The position numbers and the translations under genes were made by a program. The notes below the pieces were generated by a model. That model had not been told where the DNA came from and ran no database searches. It saw only the letters and a list, made by a program, of their open reading frames with translations. Below are positions 56,501-64,000 of a DNA stretch of 64,000 nt, in pieces. Numbering within the stretch: the stretch's first letter is position 1; each line of letters opens with the position of its first letter. Source of the DNA: Pycnopodia helianthoides (lineage: Eukaryota; Echinodermata; Asteroidea; Forcipulatida; Asteriidae); contig CM063251.1 in the NCBI GenBank assembly GCA_032158295.1, forward strand, positions 7,474,253 to 7,538,252, read 5' to 3'.

Positions 56501-59500
56501 AAATGGAAACAGCGTGTTGAGAAGGCATGCCAGTCCAAGGCCCAAGAAGTGTGTATGTCACTCACCAATGACTACGAGACACGACTTGCTTCTGTGAGTA
56601 CTTGGCAGGGGGAACATTTGATTGAATCTTGATTAACCTAAGCTCTTCAGCCAGGGCCCACTTTCATAGAGCTGCTTAAGCACAAAAAGTAGCTAAGCAC
56701 AACCAAATTATGCTTACCAGAATAAGGTTACCGGCCAAAAATACCATGTCACATGTACAATTTGTGACTGGTATCCTGCTGATATCTGCTTAGCAGAAAA
56801 TTGTTAAGCAATATTTTCTGCTTAAGCAGCTCTATGAAATTGTACCATGTCTCTTTGTAAAAAAAAAGAAGAGTAACATTCCAGGGCATTTCCTGGCAGG
56901 CAAGATAGTATGCTGTTTATTTCAGAAGTTCAACACTTTGTACCATGGTTTCCATAGTATGAAAACCAAGTGTTGTTGAAACCAACAGTTATATCAGTTT
57001 TGAGAAATGATTTAATGTTGACATCCACAGAGTTGTGTACACCTTGTGCCTGCAGGTAGTCTAATCTGTGTGGCATTGTTGAAAAATATTATTTCAAGTT
57101 ACATCGTCTGTACAAATTTAAGTTGCTGTTCAGAAATCCAAAGTGTAGTTTGAGAACAAATTTCTTGCAAAGTTTTTTTCATTTTTAAGAATTCAGGTTA
57201 AGAAAGTAAGGAATATTAAATCAAATAGCAGAAGTAAAAAAAAAAGAGAAAACATGTGTTCTTGATATTTTCTAGAAAATCTTCTCACCGTATATTTTAT
57301 AATATTAATTTTAAAGGAACATGGTTTTTGCTAACAAAACAGTTGCTGGCAGTGTTAAGCACTTTATGTAATCCACCATATACATAAACTGTCAAACCTG
57401 TAGAAGTTTGAGATTGATCGGCCATCTGGGTCACGAGAAAATAGTGAAAAACTGATTACACTTTTGCATGAAATCATATAGATTCAACACTGAATAAAAC
57501 GCTCACTGAGCGATAAACTTCAATCGGAAAATTAGTTTATTCATTCCTCATCAAATATGGCATTTTAGACAGAAATATACCAAGGGAGGTTTTCTACTAT
57601 CATCATCAATAGACCGTGTAAGTTTTATGTAAATCTGTGATCAAAAAGTATATTTTACAAGTTTTTTTCTTACCAATTCTGTAATGTTCCTTTAAAGAGA
57701 GAGTGAGCATCGGATTGAAGTATGCTTTAGAAAAATGTTGTTTTATTCTTTAATTATTTGTTGCATTTGTGATTAGTTGAACGAAGCCCTGGAATCATCA
57801 CGTGCCGAGGTGACCCGTCTCCATGCTGAGAGAGAAATGTACGAAGAAACAATGAAGAAAGCATTCATGCGAGGTGTGTGCGCCCTCAATCTGGAAGCCA
57901 TGACAATGTTCCATGAGAACGAAGGTGAGACCGAGCCCCCTTCATGAATATTCATAATGGTGTAGCGGCAAGGATTTGGGTTTCAGCATTGTTGCCGACT
58001 TATAGAGACAATATTCTGAAGCTCACCAGGGTCCAACTTCATAATGTTGCTTAAAGCACAAAAAGTAGCTAAGCATCAAAATTATGCTAACCAGAATAGG
58101 TTACCAACCAAAAGACCATACCACATGTACAACCTGTTACCGGTATCCTAGTTATTTTTACTGAGCAAAAAAGTTTTAAGCAATAATTTCTGCTTAAGCA
58201 GCTCTATGAAATAGGCCCCTGGTAGACTAAGATAAATTTTCTTTACCATGGCTCAATTTCACACAGTCAAAAGTTGCATTGCTTGATTTTTCTCTGAAAG
58301 ATAAAAAATTTTGAATGTCATGAAATACCTCATGTATATGACATGCAAATTATTTGTACATGGCCATAGGTAACTTGAGATAGTGCCAGGTCCCGACAAC
58401 AACTTGTTTGTATTTTTTAGAACTAATACAAATAATCTTTGTTCAGTGTACCTGGAATGACAGTTTGTAACTTCCTGGAATAGAGGAAAAACAGCTTATC
58501 AATCAATTTTTGGGGAGATGCATCATAAATACACGACAGATATTAATGATATTTTGGGAGTGGGCAAAAATTTTGTTCTTCAAAATAGCAGATTGTGTTA
58601 GTTCACAAAGTAAAAGGAAAACCACATATTTTCGAGGGATATTTGTGTTAATCATTATATTCTACTTTTAAAGCATCTTTCCAACCATACTAATCTTAAA
58701 ACTAAACGCTGTTTTATAGCCTAAAGCGCCCAATCCAAGGTAACGTGTCCCTCTAAGAAACAAACCACGGTATCATTAATGGCTGAATACAGGACGGGCG
58801 AACCTTTTACAAGTACAAATTCGGACACAGGAATTTTATTGTCGCTTCTCAGTCAATCTTTTATCAGAGAATGTTTCTTTGTCTATAACTTTAAGATAAT
58901 GGGAGTCAACCTAAATCTGATGCTGCCCACCAACATCTGGTGCCAGCTCCCACAGGGGCACCCCAAACATCTCACCCAGTGGCCGGAATTATCAACACCA
59001 GCATGCAGCCTCAGTCCCGTACCGTAACAAGCCAGGGTGCGACCACCCAAGGCACTGTCACCCAGAGTGGGTCAGGAGCGATCAGCAAAATCGGGGTGAG
59101 TATACATGTATTACTAACATCAGTAATTTCACTTTGAGCCTCAGTGTTTATATTTTTTTCAATTTCAAAGTAACTTTTATGAATATCAAAAAATTAGTAA
59201 CATCATATTTTCAAGATTCAGAAACAAATCTTAGTTTTGCCAATGCACAAGTAACAGAAAACTACTACTGATTAATTTGTGTGAGGGATAATTATACGTA
59301 GGCATAGGACGTCTTGTCTTTTCTGAAAAGATTCTTCTTTTGTTTTGTTTTAGACGTCAGCTTCTAGATTAGGTCACAGCTACAAAACAACCAAAACTAT
59401 CACAGCTAGAGTGTCTACAAGGCCAGAGACTGTGAGGGCAGCGCAGTCGAGTGGAGCAAGCTTAGCTCCCCCTATGAGTTCAGTCATGGTTGAGAGGCAC

Positions 59501-60030
59501 CACCCTGTTACACAGGTTTGTATGAATTGAACAAAATAAGTACACCCGACTGCTTTTCAGTTTGCCTTCCTTTCCAAATTAGAGGGAGATACTTTCATAA
59601 TCTTTTAATATTTTGGGGGAGGGACGAGTTATACATGTTTTTGATAATTTTTCTGGAAAGTCGCACATCACTGTATAGCTTGATGTCTTCCAGCATGTAA
59701 GCTGTATTTTGTGTCTGTATTTTATGTTTTTGTTTAAATATAGTTGGGAAGTTCACCTGTAAGTTGGACCCACTTGAACTTAAACCATATTTATTCTTCC
59801 CTCAGCAAACCATTGGCCATGCAATGGCCTCCCAGTACCCTATAGCATCAGGAGTGGCATCTATGAGCAGGGACTCCGCCCGTCAGACACTCCAAGGCCA
59901 CACCCAATCCCACCAGCATATTCCTAGACAGCAACCATCAGGCGTGGCCCAGAGGAAGATCGCAGGGCAGAGTGGGCGTGTGGCACTGTCTTCAACTCCC
60001 AACATCCACACAATTAAAGTGGTCCAATAG
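47444..60030 (+). CDS. POC5: POC5 centriolar protein, whole coding span (11 exons)
   Basis: Exons 47444-47524, 49921-50062, 50994-51146, 52523-52722, 53783-53853, 54868-55066, 56414-56593, 57777-57924, 58896-59095, 59354-59515 and 59806-60030 join without a phase error into about 586 codons; human POC5 is 575. POC5 sits in the distal lumen of centrioles, binds centrins, and is needed for centriole elongation and maturation. The three Trp-containing centrin-binding repeats are visible around residues 173-192, 254-276 and 295-315. The family's hallmark [13 protein letters not shown] is at about 372-384, PPMSSV.VE.HHPVT is near 498-511, and the C-terminus IHTIKVV is intact. The start at 47444 has the context CACCACCATG and gives MSS, as in vertebrates. 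Function is transferred from the family. Confidence 0.94.
47608..48314 (-). repeat. Repeat family F copy split by a SINE (POC5 intron 1)
   Basis: Two parts, 47608-47681 and 48017-48314, together make one reverse family-F element with ends AAAAGGCAG.ATATATACTTTTGG and CCAAAAGTACCCACTGCCTTT. The interruption is the SINE at 47697-48001. Confidence 0.7.
47697..48001 (+). repeat. Full SINE family C with target-site duplication
   Basis: Flanked by the 15-base direct repeat ACATAAAATAAACCT (47682-47696 and 48002-48016). The tRNA-like segment at 47860-47932 has box A (TAGCTCAGTTGGTAGAGCGC) and box B (GGTTCAAATCCCGCTC). It lies inside the element, after a 5' body with GATACAACC-type sequence in reverse, and is followed by the tail CCCAGTCAGTTTCCCTTGTG. 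Confidence 0.85.
48613..48960 (-). mobile_element. MITE family B, copy 5, with nested insertion
   Basis: Ends CAGGGCCCAAATTCATAGAG and GCTCTATCAAATTGGGCCC. The element is interrupted by 48753-48910, so it is about 350 bp long instead of 190. Confidence 0.82.
48753..48910. mobile_element. 158-bp nested insertion with hammerhead-like motif
   Basis: Flanked by the 12-base direct repeat AATTGTTGAGCA (48741-48752 and 48911-48922). Inside, CTGACGA is followed by a 6-bp hairpin (CTCCTA / TAGGAG) and then GAAAC, the arrangement of the hammerhead ribozyme core. A complete three-stem fold could not be established. Confidence 0.55.
49221..49609 (-). mobile_element. MITE family A, copy 6 (POC5 intron 1)
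   Basis: Reverse orientation. The left flank is CCTA rather than TTAA, so the shared target is TA. The right end has extra substitutions (AACAAATTTTGTAATG), and a segment near AGTTTTATGTAA is deleted. Confidence 0.86.
49921..50062 (+). CDS. POC5: POC5 coding exon 2
   Basis: Begins after a strong TTTCTTTAG acceptor. [18 protein letters not shown] corresponds to EEYEELLHYAIVTPNIEP of human POC5. The remainder ([21 protein letters not shown]) is less conserved. The donor was set at GTTGGT after ACCG because only that gives phase 1, matching exon 3. Confidence 0.92.
50130..50262 (+). repeat. SINE family D fragment (POC5 intron 2)
   Basis: The head is degraded (GGTTTGAAACCCAGGC in the box B position), followed by GTGTCCTTGAGCATAATTAA and ATGTATAAACTGGGTGCTG. 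Confidence 0.55.
50780..50957 (-). repeat. SINE family D, reverse copy (POC5 intron 2)
   Basis: Reverse match from CTCAGCTCCCTGGGGAGTAT to GGGACACAGGTGTCACGACC. It ends 37 bases before exon 3, so part of the splice-acceptor region may derive from the SINE. Confidence 0.6.
50994..51146 (+). CDS. POC5: POC5 coding exon 3 (low-complexity)
   Basis: Fifty codons rich in Ser, Thr, Glu and Asp, with no recognisable fold. It starts after ATCAG and ends GTATAC, phase 1 to phase 1, so skipping it would leave the frame intact. The assignment rests on phase and on the open frame, since this stretch is poorly conserved in the family. A pyrimidine-rich tandem array starts about 45 bases downstream. Confidence 0.75.
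51193..51538. repeat. 23-bp tandem array in POC5 intron 3
   Basis: About 15 units of CCCTCTCCATTTTGCCACTCC plus a short TT or CC joint. The joint length varies, giving units of 21-23 bases. The array is 46 bases past the exon-3 donor. Both strands stay open across it, but these frames are by-products. Confidence 0.93.
52277..52420. mobile_element. Inverted-repeat element (POC5 intron 3)
   Basis: GCTGATTTCACGAAATGTTA at the left and TTCCATGAAATCGGCGGC at the right, with inner arms TACGC..TGCGTAAG / CTTACGCAG and GTGCACAACTTAC / TGTTGTGCAAC. Confidence 0.6.
52523..52722 (+). CDS. POC5: POC5 coding exon 4 (centrin-binding repeat 1)
   Basis: Sixty-six codons. The C-terminal part, [20 protein letters not shown], matches [20 protein letters not shown] of human POC5, the first centrin-binding repeat with its central Trp. 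The first part is a Ser/Thr/Pro-rich linker with [14 protein letters not shown] donor, phase 0. Confidence 0.93.
53107..53492 (+). mobile_element. Repeat family F, full copy (POC5 intron 4)
   Basis: Ends AAAGGCACTGGACACTATTG and CAAAGGTGTCCAGTGTCTTT are inverted. The middle has GACCTCACGCGTGAGGTTTC, itself a hairpin. The minus-strand frame 53104-53397 lies wholly within it. The length (about 386 bp) and lack of a gene suggest a nonautonomous element. Confidence 0.75.
53783..53853 (+). CDS. POC5: POC5 coding exon 5
   Basis: Twenty-three codons, [20 protein letters not shown] and three more, a helical segment at the start of the coiled coil. It begins after CCCTTAG and ends phase 2 at GTACAG, splitting an Arg. 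Reading on past the donor gives a longer open frame that loses family similarity. Confidence 0.88.
54868..55066 (+). CDS. POC5: POC5 coding exon 6 (coiled coil, repeat 2)
   Basis: Sixty-six codons. [20 protein letters not shown] and [20 protein letters not shown] parallel INELKELQKTFEISIGRKDE and [20 protein letters not shown] in human POC5. The second centrin-binding repeat carries Trp272 in QAWKLRH. The upstream acceptor is GTACAG and the donor GTCAGT. Confidence 0.95.
55188..55322. mobile_element. Palindromic element, about 130 bp (POC5 intron 6)
   Basis: ATAGTTAGTGCCCTGGCGTT / AACGTCAGGCCACTAACTAT at the ends, then CCTAGTGGAGTCTTTCT / GAAAGACTCTACTAGG and AAATGACC / GGTCATTT inside. Confidence 0.7.
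55635..56135 (+). repeat. Repeat family E, copy 2 (POC5 intron 6)
   Basis: Same order of landmarks as 29690-30205, including GAATGCTGCAGCCAGAGA and AGCTGAAACTTTCACAG.TGA. It appears somewhat diverged. Confidence 0.7.
56414..56593 (+). CDS. POC5: POC5 coding exon 7 (centrin-binding repeat 3)
   Basis: Exactly 60 codons, phase 0. [20 protein letters not shown] followed by [20 protein letters not shown] matches LLKKVWKVWRSVVQKQWKDV and [20 protein letters not shown]. The acceptor is CTGCCAG and the donor GTGAGT. Confidence 0.96.
56654..56843 (-). mobile_element. MITE family B, copy 6 (POC5 intron 7)
   Basis: GGGCCCACTTTCATAGAGCT at the left. The right end is worn (GCTCTATGAAATTGTACCA). About 60 bases past exon 7. 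Confidence 0.82.
57311..57695 (-). mobile_element. MITE family A, copy 7 (POC5 intron 7)
   Basis: Reverse orientation, TTAA at the left and TTTAAA at the right. A 12-base deletion removes the TTACAGAATTGG part of the left terminal repeat. It ends 81 bases before exon 8. Confidence 0.86.
57777..57924 (+). CDS. POC5: POC5 coding exon 8 (POC5 signature)
   Basis: Forty-nine codons containing [20 protein letters not shown], nearly identical to the human protein and the most diagnostic stretch in the gene. It begins after GATTAG, 80 bases past a family-A repeat, and ends phase 1 at GTGAGA. Confidence 0.97.
58028..58219 (-). mobile_element. MITE family B, copy 7 (POC5 intron 8)
   Basis: The most diverged of the seven, with AGGGTCCAACTTCATAATGT at the left and GCTCTATGAAATAGGCCCCT at the right. 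Confidence 0.75.
58896..59095 (+). CDS. POC5: POC5 coding exon 9 (Ala/Gln/Thr-rich)
   Basis: Sixty-six codons, variable in the family. It reads [20 protein letters not shown] and continues with Gln, Thr, Ser and Gly. The acceptor CTTTAAG at 58889-58895 was chosen because it completes an Asp from exon 8 and keeps the frame open to GTGAGT. Probably disordered. Confidence 0.82.
59354..59515 (+). CDS. POC5: POC5 coding exon 10
   Basis: Fifty-four codons. [15 protein letters not shown] recalls AGRTITARITGR, and [18 protein letters not shown] recalls VSPPMSSVVVEKHHPVTV in human POC5. The splice sites are TTTTAG and GTTTGT, phase 0 at both ends. Confidence 0.94.
59806..60030 (+). CDS. POC5: POC5 coding exon 11 (stop)
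   Basis: Seventy-four codons and a TAG. It opens [12 protein letters not shown] (human QTIPQATAAKYP) and ends [12 protein letters not shown], matching the conserved terminal SIKVV tail. The middle is Gln/Ser/Arg-rich. The acceptor is CCCTCAG. Confidence 0.95.
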   Translation, partial: QTIGHAMASQYPIASGVASMSRDSARQTLQGHTQSHQHIPRQQPSGVAQRKIAGQSGRVALSSTPNIHTIKVVQ

Positions 60031-60419
60031 ACCACAGATGAATGCAGCCATCTTTGTTGGGTTTCCAGTATTCCAGTTGGATTGTTGTGCTTATAATCAA
60101 AACCTAAATAGGGCCAGTCTATCCAATCCTGTGTAGCTTTGGTTTGAGCACGCATCCGTTTGGAGGGAAGTAAAGTCTGTCACCTAGACTCACTAGGCAG
60201 GAATATGCAGGGCTTCTATCAGACACAATATTCATTGATATTTCTACTGGTAGCCTGATCGTTTTTTTTCCTTCCTGTAAGTAAGGGTGTTTTTATGCTG
60301 ACCAAGTTTGTACATATACAGTTATGGTGTCATGACAATACAAAGTTGAAGATAATTCCATAATTGTAGATGGAGTGCATGAGTTTAATGATATAGCATG
60401 CGGACAAGAATCGTATTTA

Positions 60420-60625
60420 ATTGTCAAAGACCAGTATCGGCAGTTTTGTGTGACCCAACATATACATGACATAAACGTGTGAGCATTCCAGCCCAATCAG
60501 TCATCGAAGTCACAAGAAAATTGTTTTCACTGTTTTCAAACATCAGGTTTTTGGACTTGGAGATCAAAACTAATTGTTTTGCTCATTTTTTCAAAAACTA
60601 AAGCGTTCCAAGCAAAAACAATTCA
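60420..60625 (-). repeat. Repeat family F remnant in POC5 3' UTR
   Basis: A reverse partial copy (TTGTCAAAGACCAGTATCGG, CCAACATATACATGACATAA, TCATCGAAGTCACAAGAAAA) beginning 390 bases after the POC5 stop. Confidence 0.55.
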
Positions 60626-61209
60626 AGGTAAGTTTTCTACCAATTTACTATCTTCATACCATATACACAAATCTGTGCACGTTTATATTTTCAATCTTAT
60701 CAATGCTGTGTACACCCTGTAAGGTACTATCTTGATAAGTTTTTTTAATCAACAACTTGGTGTAGCAGATTCTCACCTTTGACCTATTTTCGGGTCAAAC
60801 TATCAAAGACAGTCACTAATGATGTCATTATTTGTGCCATAAGCTCCAGAGATGATCAATGGTTTCGATTTGACAAACAAAAATAATTTAAAAAAATAAC
60901 AGAAATGTTTACACCTTTAAGTTTTGCTTTAATTCTTATTGTTTACTTTGTTTTACAGAATTGTCTATCTTTGTCAAATTCATTTAAAGATTGCAGAAAT
61001 TTGATCATAAAAATGTTTGTTGGCGTGAACAAGTTTGAATATTTAAGGTCAAGTCAAATCATAAAAATTCACTCAACATAAGTTTTTATAGATAAACATT
61101 CCAATACAAACAAACTGTATTGATTATTTGAAATGTATAAAGTTATTCTTGATTCAGTATTGTAAAGTATTTTAATTAACTGTATAAATATTTTAAGATG
61201 TTTTTTGGT

Positions 61210-61215
61210 AATAAA
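61210..61215 (+). terminator. Candidate POC5 poly(A) signal
   Basis: AATAAA, 1.18 kb after the POC5 stop, in an AT-rich stretch followed by a T/G-rich tail. I found no earlier AATAAA between 60031 and here, so the 3' UTR is probably about 1.2 kb. Confidence 0.4.
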
Positions 61216-61629
61216 TGCTTTGTTTAAAAAAATCAACTCTAGAAAGTTGCTTAGTTGTTGATTTTGGAGTACATACATAAATGAGTGTCTGTTGCATTAT
61301 CGTAGATTTGAAATACTTCTTAGTAGATGACGCCATTCGGTAGGTGAGTTATTTCATACAGGAGTTGTACAAGCAAATTTTGATGTGGTCTTTGTGACAT
61401 TTGAAGTCGCTGATCTGATTGTCTTCATGTTGTTGAAAGAATGATCAATATAGAGTGTTTGGAGACAGATGCCTTCTTATGTTGATGTGAACATGGTAAC
61501 CAGTCAGTCTGTATGTGTCTTTTCAATTGGTGTGGCCTATACTTCGCTTTGCTGATTTATAAAGTTGAAATGAAGAGTTGATTGTAGAATAGGCACTAAT
61601 CTTGGTCTGAAAGTGATTATGAAGCAGGA

Positions 61630-61808
61630 ATAGACCTTTGTCATGGTGCAGCCATCTTGATTTTTCTCCCATTCGAATCAATGTAACCAAACTGAAGCTG
61701 GAAGGAGCAGTAGTCTGGTTCCTTTTTGTACAGTGAATATTAGCAATCTTCACTGTTATTGGATACAAGGAACATGACCAAGATGGTGGCAACTTGATAA
61801 AGGTCTAT
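61630..61808. mobile_element. Inverted-repeat element, about 180 bp
   Basis: ATAGACCTTTGTCATGGTGC and CAGCCATCTTGAT at the left, ACCAAGATGGTGGCAACTTG and ATAAAGGTCTAT at the right. Inner GAAGCTGGAAGGAGC arms are weak. It is about 400 bases past the candidate poly(A) signal. Confidence 0.7.
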
Positions 61809-62041
61809 AGACATCTCACAGATGAACGGCTGATGATCCCCATCGCTGCTGCTGCATTTCTGCATCACTCCAGAATCCAGACAGATTTTTTATCACACCA
61901 CAGATGCACGACATTGTGGGTTTTCCCCATTTGTTTTCTGTTATCCCTATTCTTTTATCTTTCTTGTACAGTTCCTACCTAAAAAATCACCCAGTCTTCC
62001 GCATTAAATACTGTTTACCATTAGGCAAATTTATATGCACA

Positions 62042-62365
62042 CTATAGACCATGTTACATTTGTTTACAGAGAGTTGACCTCGTAAATTATAATGCATTTC
62101 CTGAGGGCAAGATACTACACAGGCTCAATGGGAAAATTTACATTTTGTGTCATAATTTTCACATAAATTCGAAATTTACAAAAGCAACAGCTGTACAGCT
62201 TTTGAAGATGTCCCCCCTTTCTTCATATCAAAAGTTGAGGAAAATCAGACAGTGCGATCTCCATAAAATATAAGATTTGTTGTATTCTTCCATTGAGCTG
62301 TGTACAAATGTGCCCCCGGAAGTCCAGGCTCTGTGGCTCTTTTGTAAACATGTGATGTCACAGGT
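62042..62365 (+). repeat. Repeat family G, copy 3
   Basis: TATAGACCATGTTACATTTG at the left through AGTCCAGGCTCTGTGGCTCT and TTTTGTAAACATGTGATGTC at the right. It is the reverse complement of 17381-17705 over most of its length. Confidence 0.7.
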
Positions 62366-62639
62366 CACATCGTCTGTAGAACTCTCCATTGTTGATAATC
62401 AAACCGCACTGATTAGCATGGACGGCCGAATGTTAGCAAAACAGTCAAATGTGTTAACAGAATGTTTGTGACTAAATTAAACATTTCCGCAATTTTTCAA
62501 TTAACAAAAATACCTCCCATATGATTTGTTGCTTTGTTTCCAACAAATTCAACACTATTTGTGGATATTTGTGTTACATTGTCACCAAATGTAGCAATCT
62601 GTTTTCGCTTTGTATTTATGGCTTTCCATAGTTTTCCAA

Positions 62640-63030
62640 CCTTGGTTGGCAAAAATTCGGGCTGTGACGTAGCAACGGATTGCACACGACGTCATTGATC
62701 GCCATCTTTGATCGTGCACGCGTGTACTCGCTGCACACAACTCCCAGCCAATGATAGCCTTTCACGCGCTAGCACGTTTCATCAATGATGGCGGCCAATG
62801 CAAGGGGTTTATAGCAGAAAAATAGCGTTAGCAAATGTGCATTTCATAAACGACTGGGAAGATTTCACAGCGCGTGTGTGCGTTCCCAATGGATTTGCAT
62901 TGTTCAGTCACTCATCTGCTTCCAGAAACCGCCCACAACAAGCAATCTTCTGGAGGTCGAGACTAAGCATATAAAGTGCACGTGTGAAAGGGCTATCATT
63001 GGCTGAGAGTTGCTATGTGTTCGTCCAAAT
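62640..63030. repeat. Worn inverted repeat with CCAATGATAGCC arms
   Basis: CTCCCAGCCAATGATAGCCT at 62740-62759 is mirrored by GGGCTATCATTGGCTGAGAG at 62989-63008, with GTGCACGCGTG / GCACGTGTGAAAG nearby. The middle contains CAATGATGGCGGCC. Confidence 0.5.
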
Positions 63031-63439
63031 AACAAACACCTAAAATGTCTAGTAAGCCTATCACCAAGTTTTAAAATGTGCTGCACCTCGTAACCACCCC
63101 TCCTCCTTAGCCATTAAAGTTGCATGGCCCGATTTTCGTCAATTTTCTCCAAACAAATTTTGAAAGAATCATGCAGTTTCAAAACGAAAAACATACACAA
63201 ACTTTTGGCATTTAAGCCATGGACAATGCACAAAAATACATGGTTTTATGCAAATCGTACATAGCTTATTGTTATGGAGTGGCATTAATAGGCCACCGTA
63301 GCCTTGCTGTATGATGATGTCATGGGCTATAAATAAACCACTTTCAGTGAATGCTACTACTGGAGTCAGGCAGTCTTTAGAACACTTATGGAAAGGAGAT
63401 AATGTCGGGATTCCAAACAAAATCGTTTCTAGTTTTTAA
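63031..63439. other. Intergenic DNA without a recognisable gene
   Basis: Only worn repeat-like sequence and a minus-strand frame (63169-63420) with no family resemblance. Confidence 0.4.
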
Positions 63440-63500
63440 TTAAAGGAACATTACAGAATTGGTAAGAAAAAAACTTTGGGCCCTGGTTTTGTATATTTAT
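63440..63500 (+). mobile_element. MITE family A, terminal fragment (copy 8)
   Basis: Only the first 35 bases of the element are present (TAAAGGAACATTACAGAATT, GGTAAGAAAAAAACTT). They are joined directly to GGGCCCTGGTTTTGTATATTTA, the same string that follows family-B copy 2 at 20342-20363. Confidence 0.7.
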
Positions 63501-63689
63501 GTGAGAGGTCCGTCCTAGTACTTGGGGAAGGGGGCCTGATTGAGTCGTCTTAGTAGCCGAACAGAGACACGCCGGTTCAAAATGGTTTCTCTCTGCTTGT
63601 GTCCGGGGTTGTGTCCGGGATTTATTCTCTTTTCTGAAAATACCTGCAGCAACTGTTGAGAGTTGTGCAGGCGGTCAGTAAAATACATA

Positions 63690-63780
63690 CATTTCAATTT
63701 AATATAATGCAAGTGTTTTACATTCCAATTTAATATAATGCAAGCGTTTTACATTCCAATTTAATATAATGCAAGTATTT
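63690..63780. repeat. 35-bp tandem repeat, about 2.5 units
   Basis: ATTTCAATTTAATATAATGC followed by AAGTGTTTTACATTCC is repeated in direct order, with two close copies and a partial third. Confidence 0.75.
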
Positions 63781-64000
63781 CCTTTAGTCAATAAAAAAAT
63801 GAAGTGAAGGCAGCTCCTAAATATTGTGTCTCTAATTATCAAATAGTTATTGTCTCAAATAAAGTAAATACAAGAATGCGTGAAGAACATGGGATAGCAT
63901 GACACTGGGCAAGAAGGCATAAGTACTAACACACGGCGCCCACTAATCATCATCATTAATACAAGAAACACACAAACCCATGCCTCCAAGTCCAATCCCA

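Noticed and set aside
1..64000. CRISPR arrays, bacterial operons, phage or plasmid features
   Set aside because: The window is clearly intron-containing animal DNA. The tandem arrays have no spacers and there are no bacterial genes.

Overview
The window is animal nuclear DNA, most likely from an echinoderm and probably a sea star. Coding exons are short and bounded by GT/AG splice sites, introns run to about 5 kb, and most of the rest is short inverted-repeat elements (MITE-like) and tRNA-derived SINEs. The echinoderm call rests partly on my impression that one repeat (e.g. 53107-53492) resembles sea-star sequence. I could not run a search to confirm that.

Two genes can be reconstructed completely, and they lie head to head. 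On the minus strand, 45328 down to 22795, is a PSTPIP1-type gene. It has twelve coding exons and about 421 codons, with an N-terminal F-BAR domain, a proline-rich linker and a C-terminal SH3 domain. On the plus strand, 47444 to 60030, is POC5, a centriolar centrin-binding protein, with eleven coding exons and about 586 codons. All intron phases match in both models. The roughly 400-600 bases between them (about 45330-45900) probably hold a shared bidirectional promoter. A candidate 5' exon of POC5 ends at a strong donor after 45925.

Left of these genes (1-22794) I find no convincing complete gene. The best lead is a minus-strand first exon at 15417-15489 that encodes a signal peptide and ends in a phase-1 donor. 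A frame-compatible cysteine-rich exon candidate lies at 9076-9278. The rest is repeats, including an 18-bp minisatellite (12257-12843) and a nested palindromic element near 2.0-2.5 kb. Right of POC5 (60031-64000) are its 3' UTR, a poly(A) signal candidate at 61210 and more inverted-repeat elements.

The repeats form several families with multiple copies here. Family A has about 375-bp elements with ends AAGGAACATTACAGAATTGG and TA target sites (eight copies). Family B has about 190-bp elements with ends GGGCCCAATTTCATAGAGC (seven clear copies). There are two tRNA-headed SINE families (C and D) and several two-to-four-copy families (E, F, G, H). No CRISPR array, operon or bacterial feature is present, and I saw no clear evidence of a wholly new protein system. 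The more unusual items are the candidate secreted cysteine-rich peptide gene, the possible N-terminal extension of POC5, a hammerhead-like motif in a nested insertion, palindromic SINE dimers, and an AG-free pyrimidine-rich array just after a POC5 donor site.
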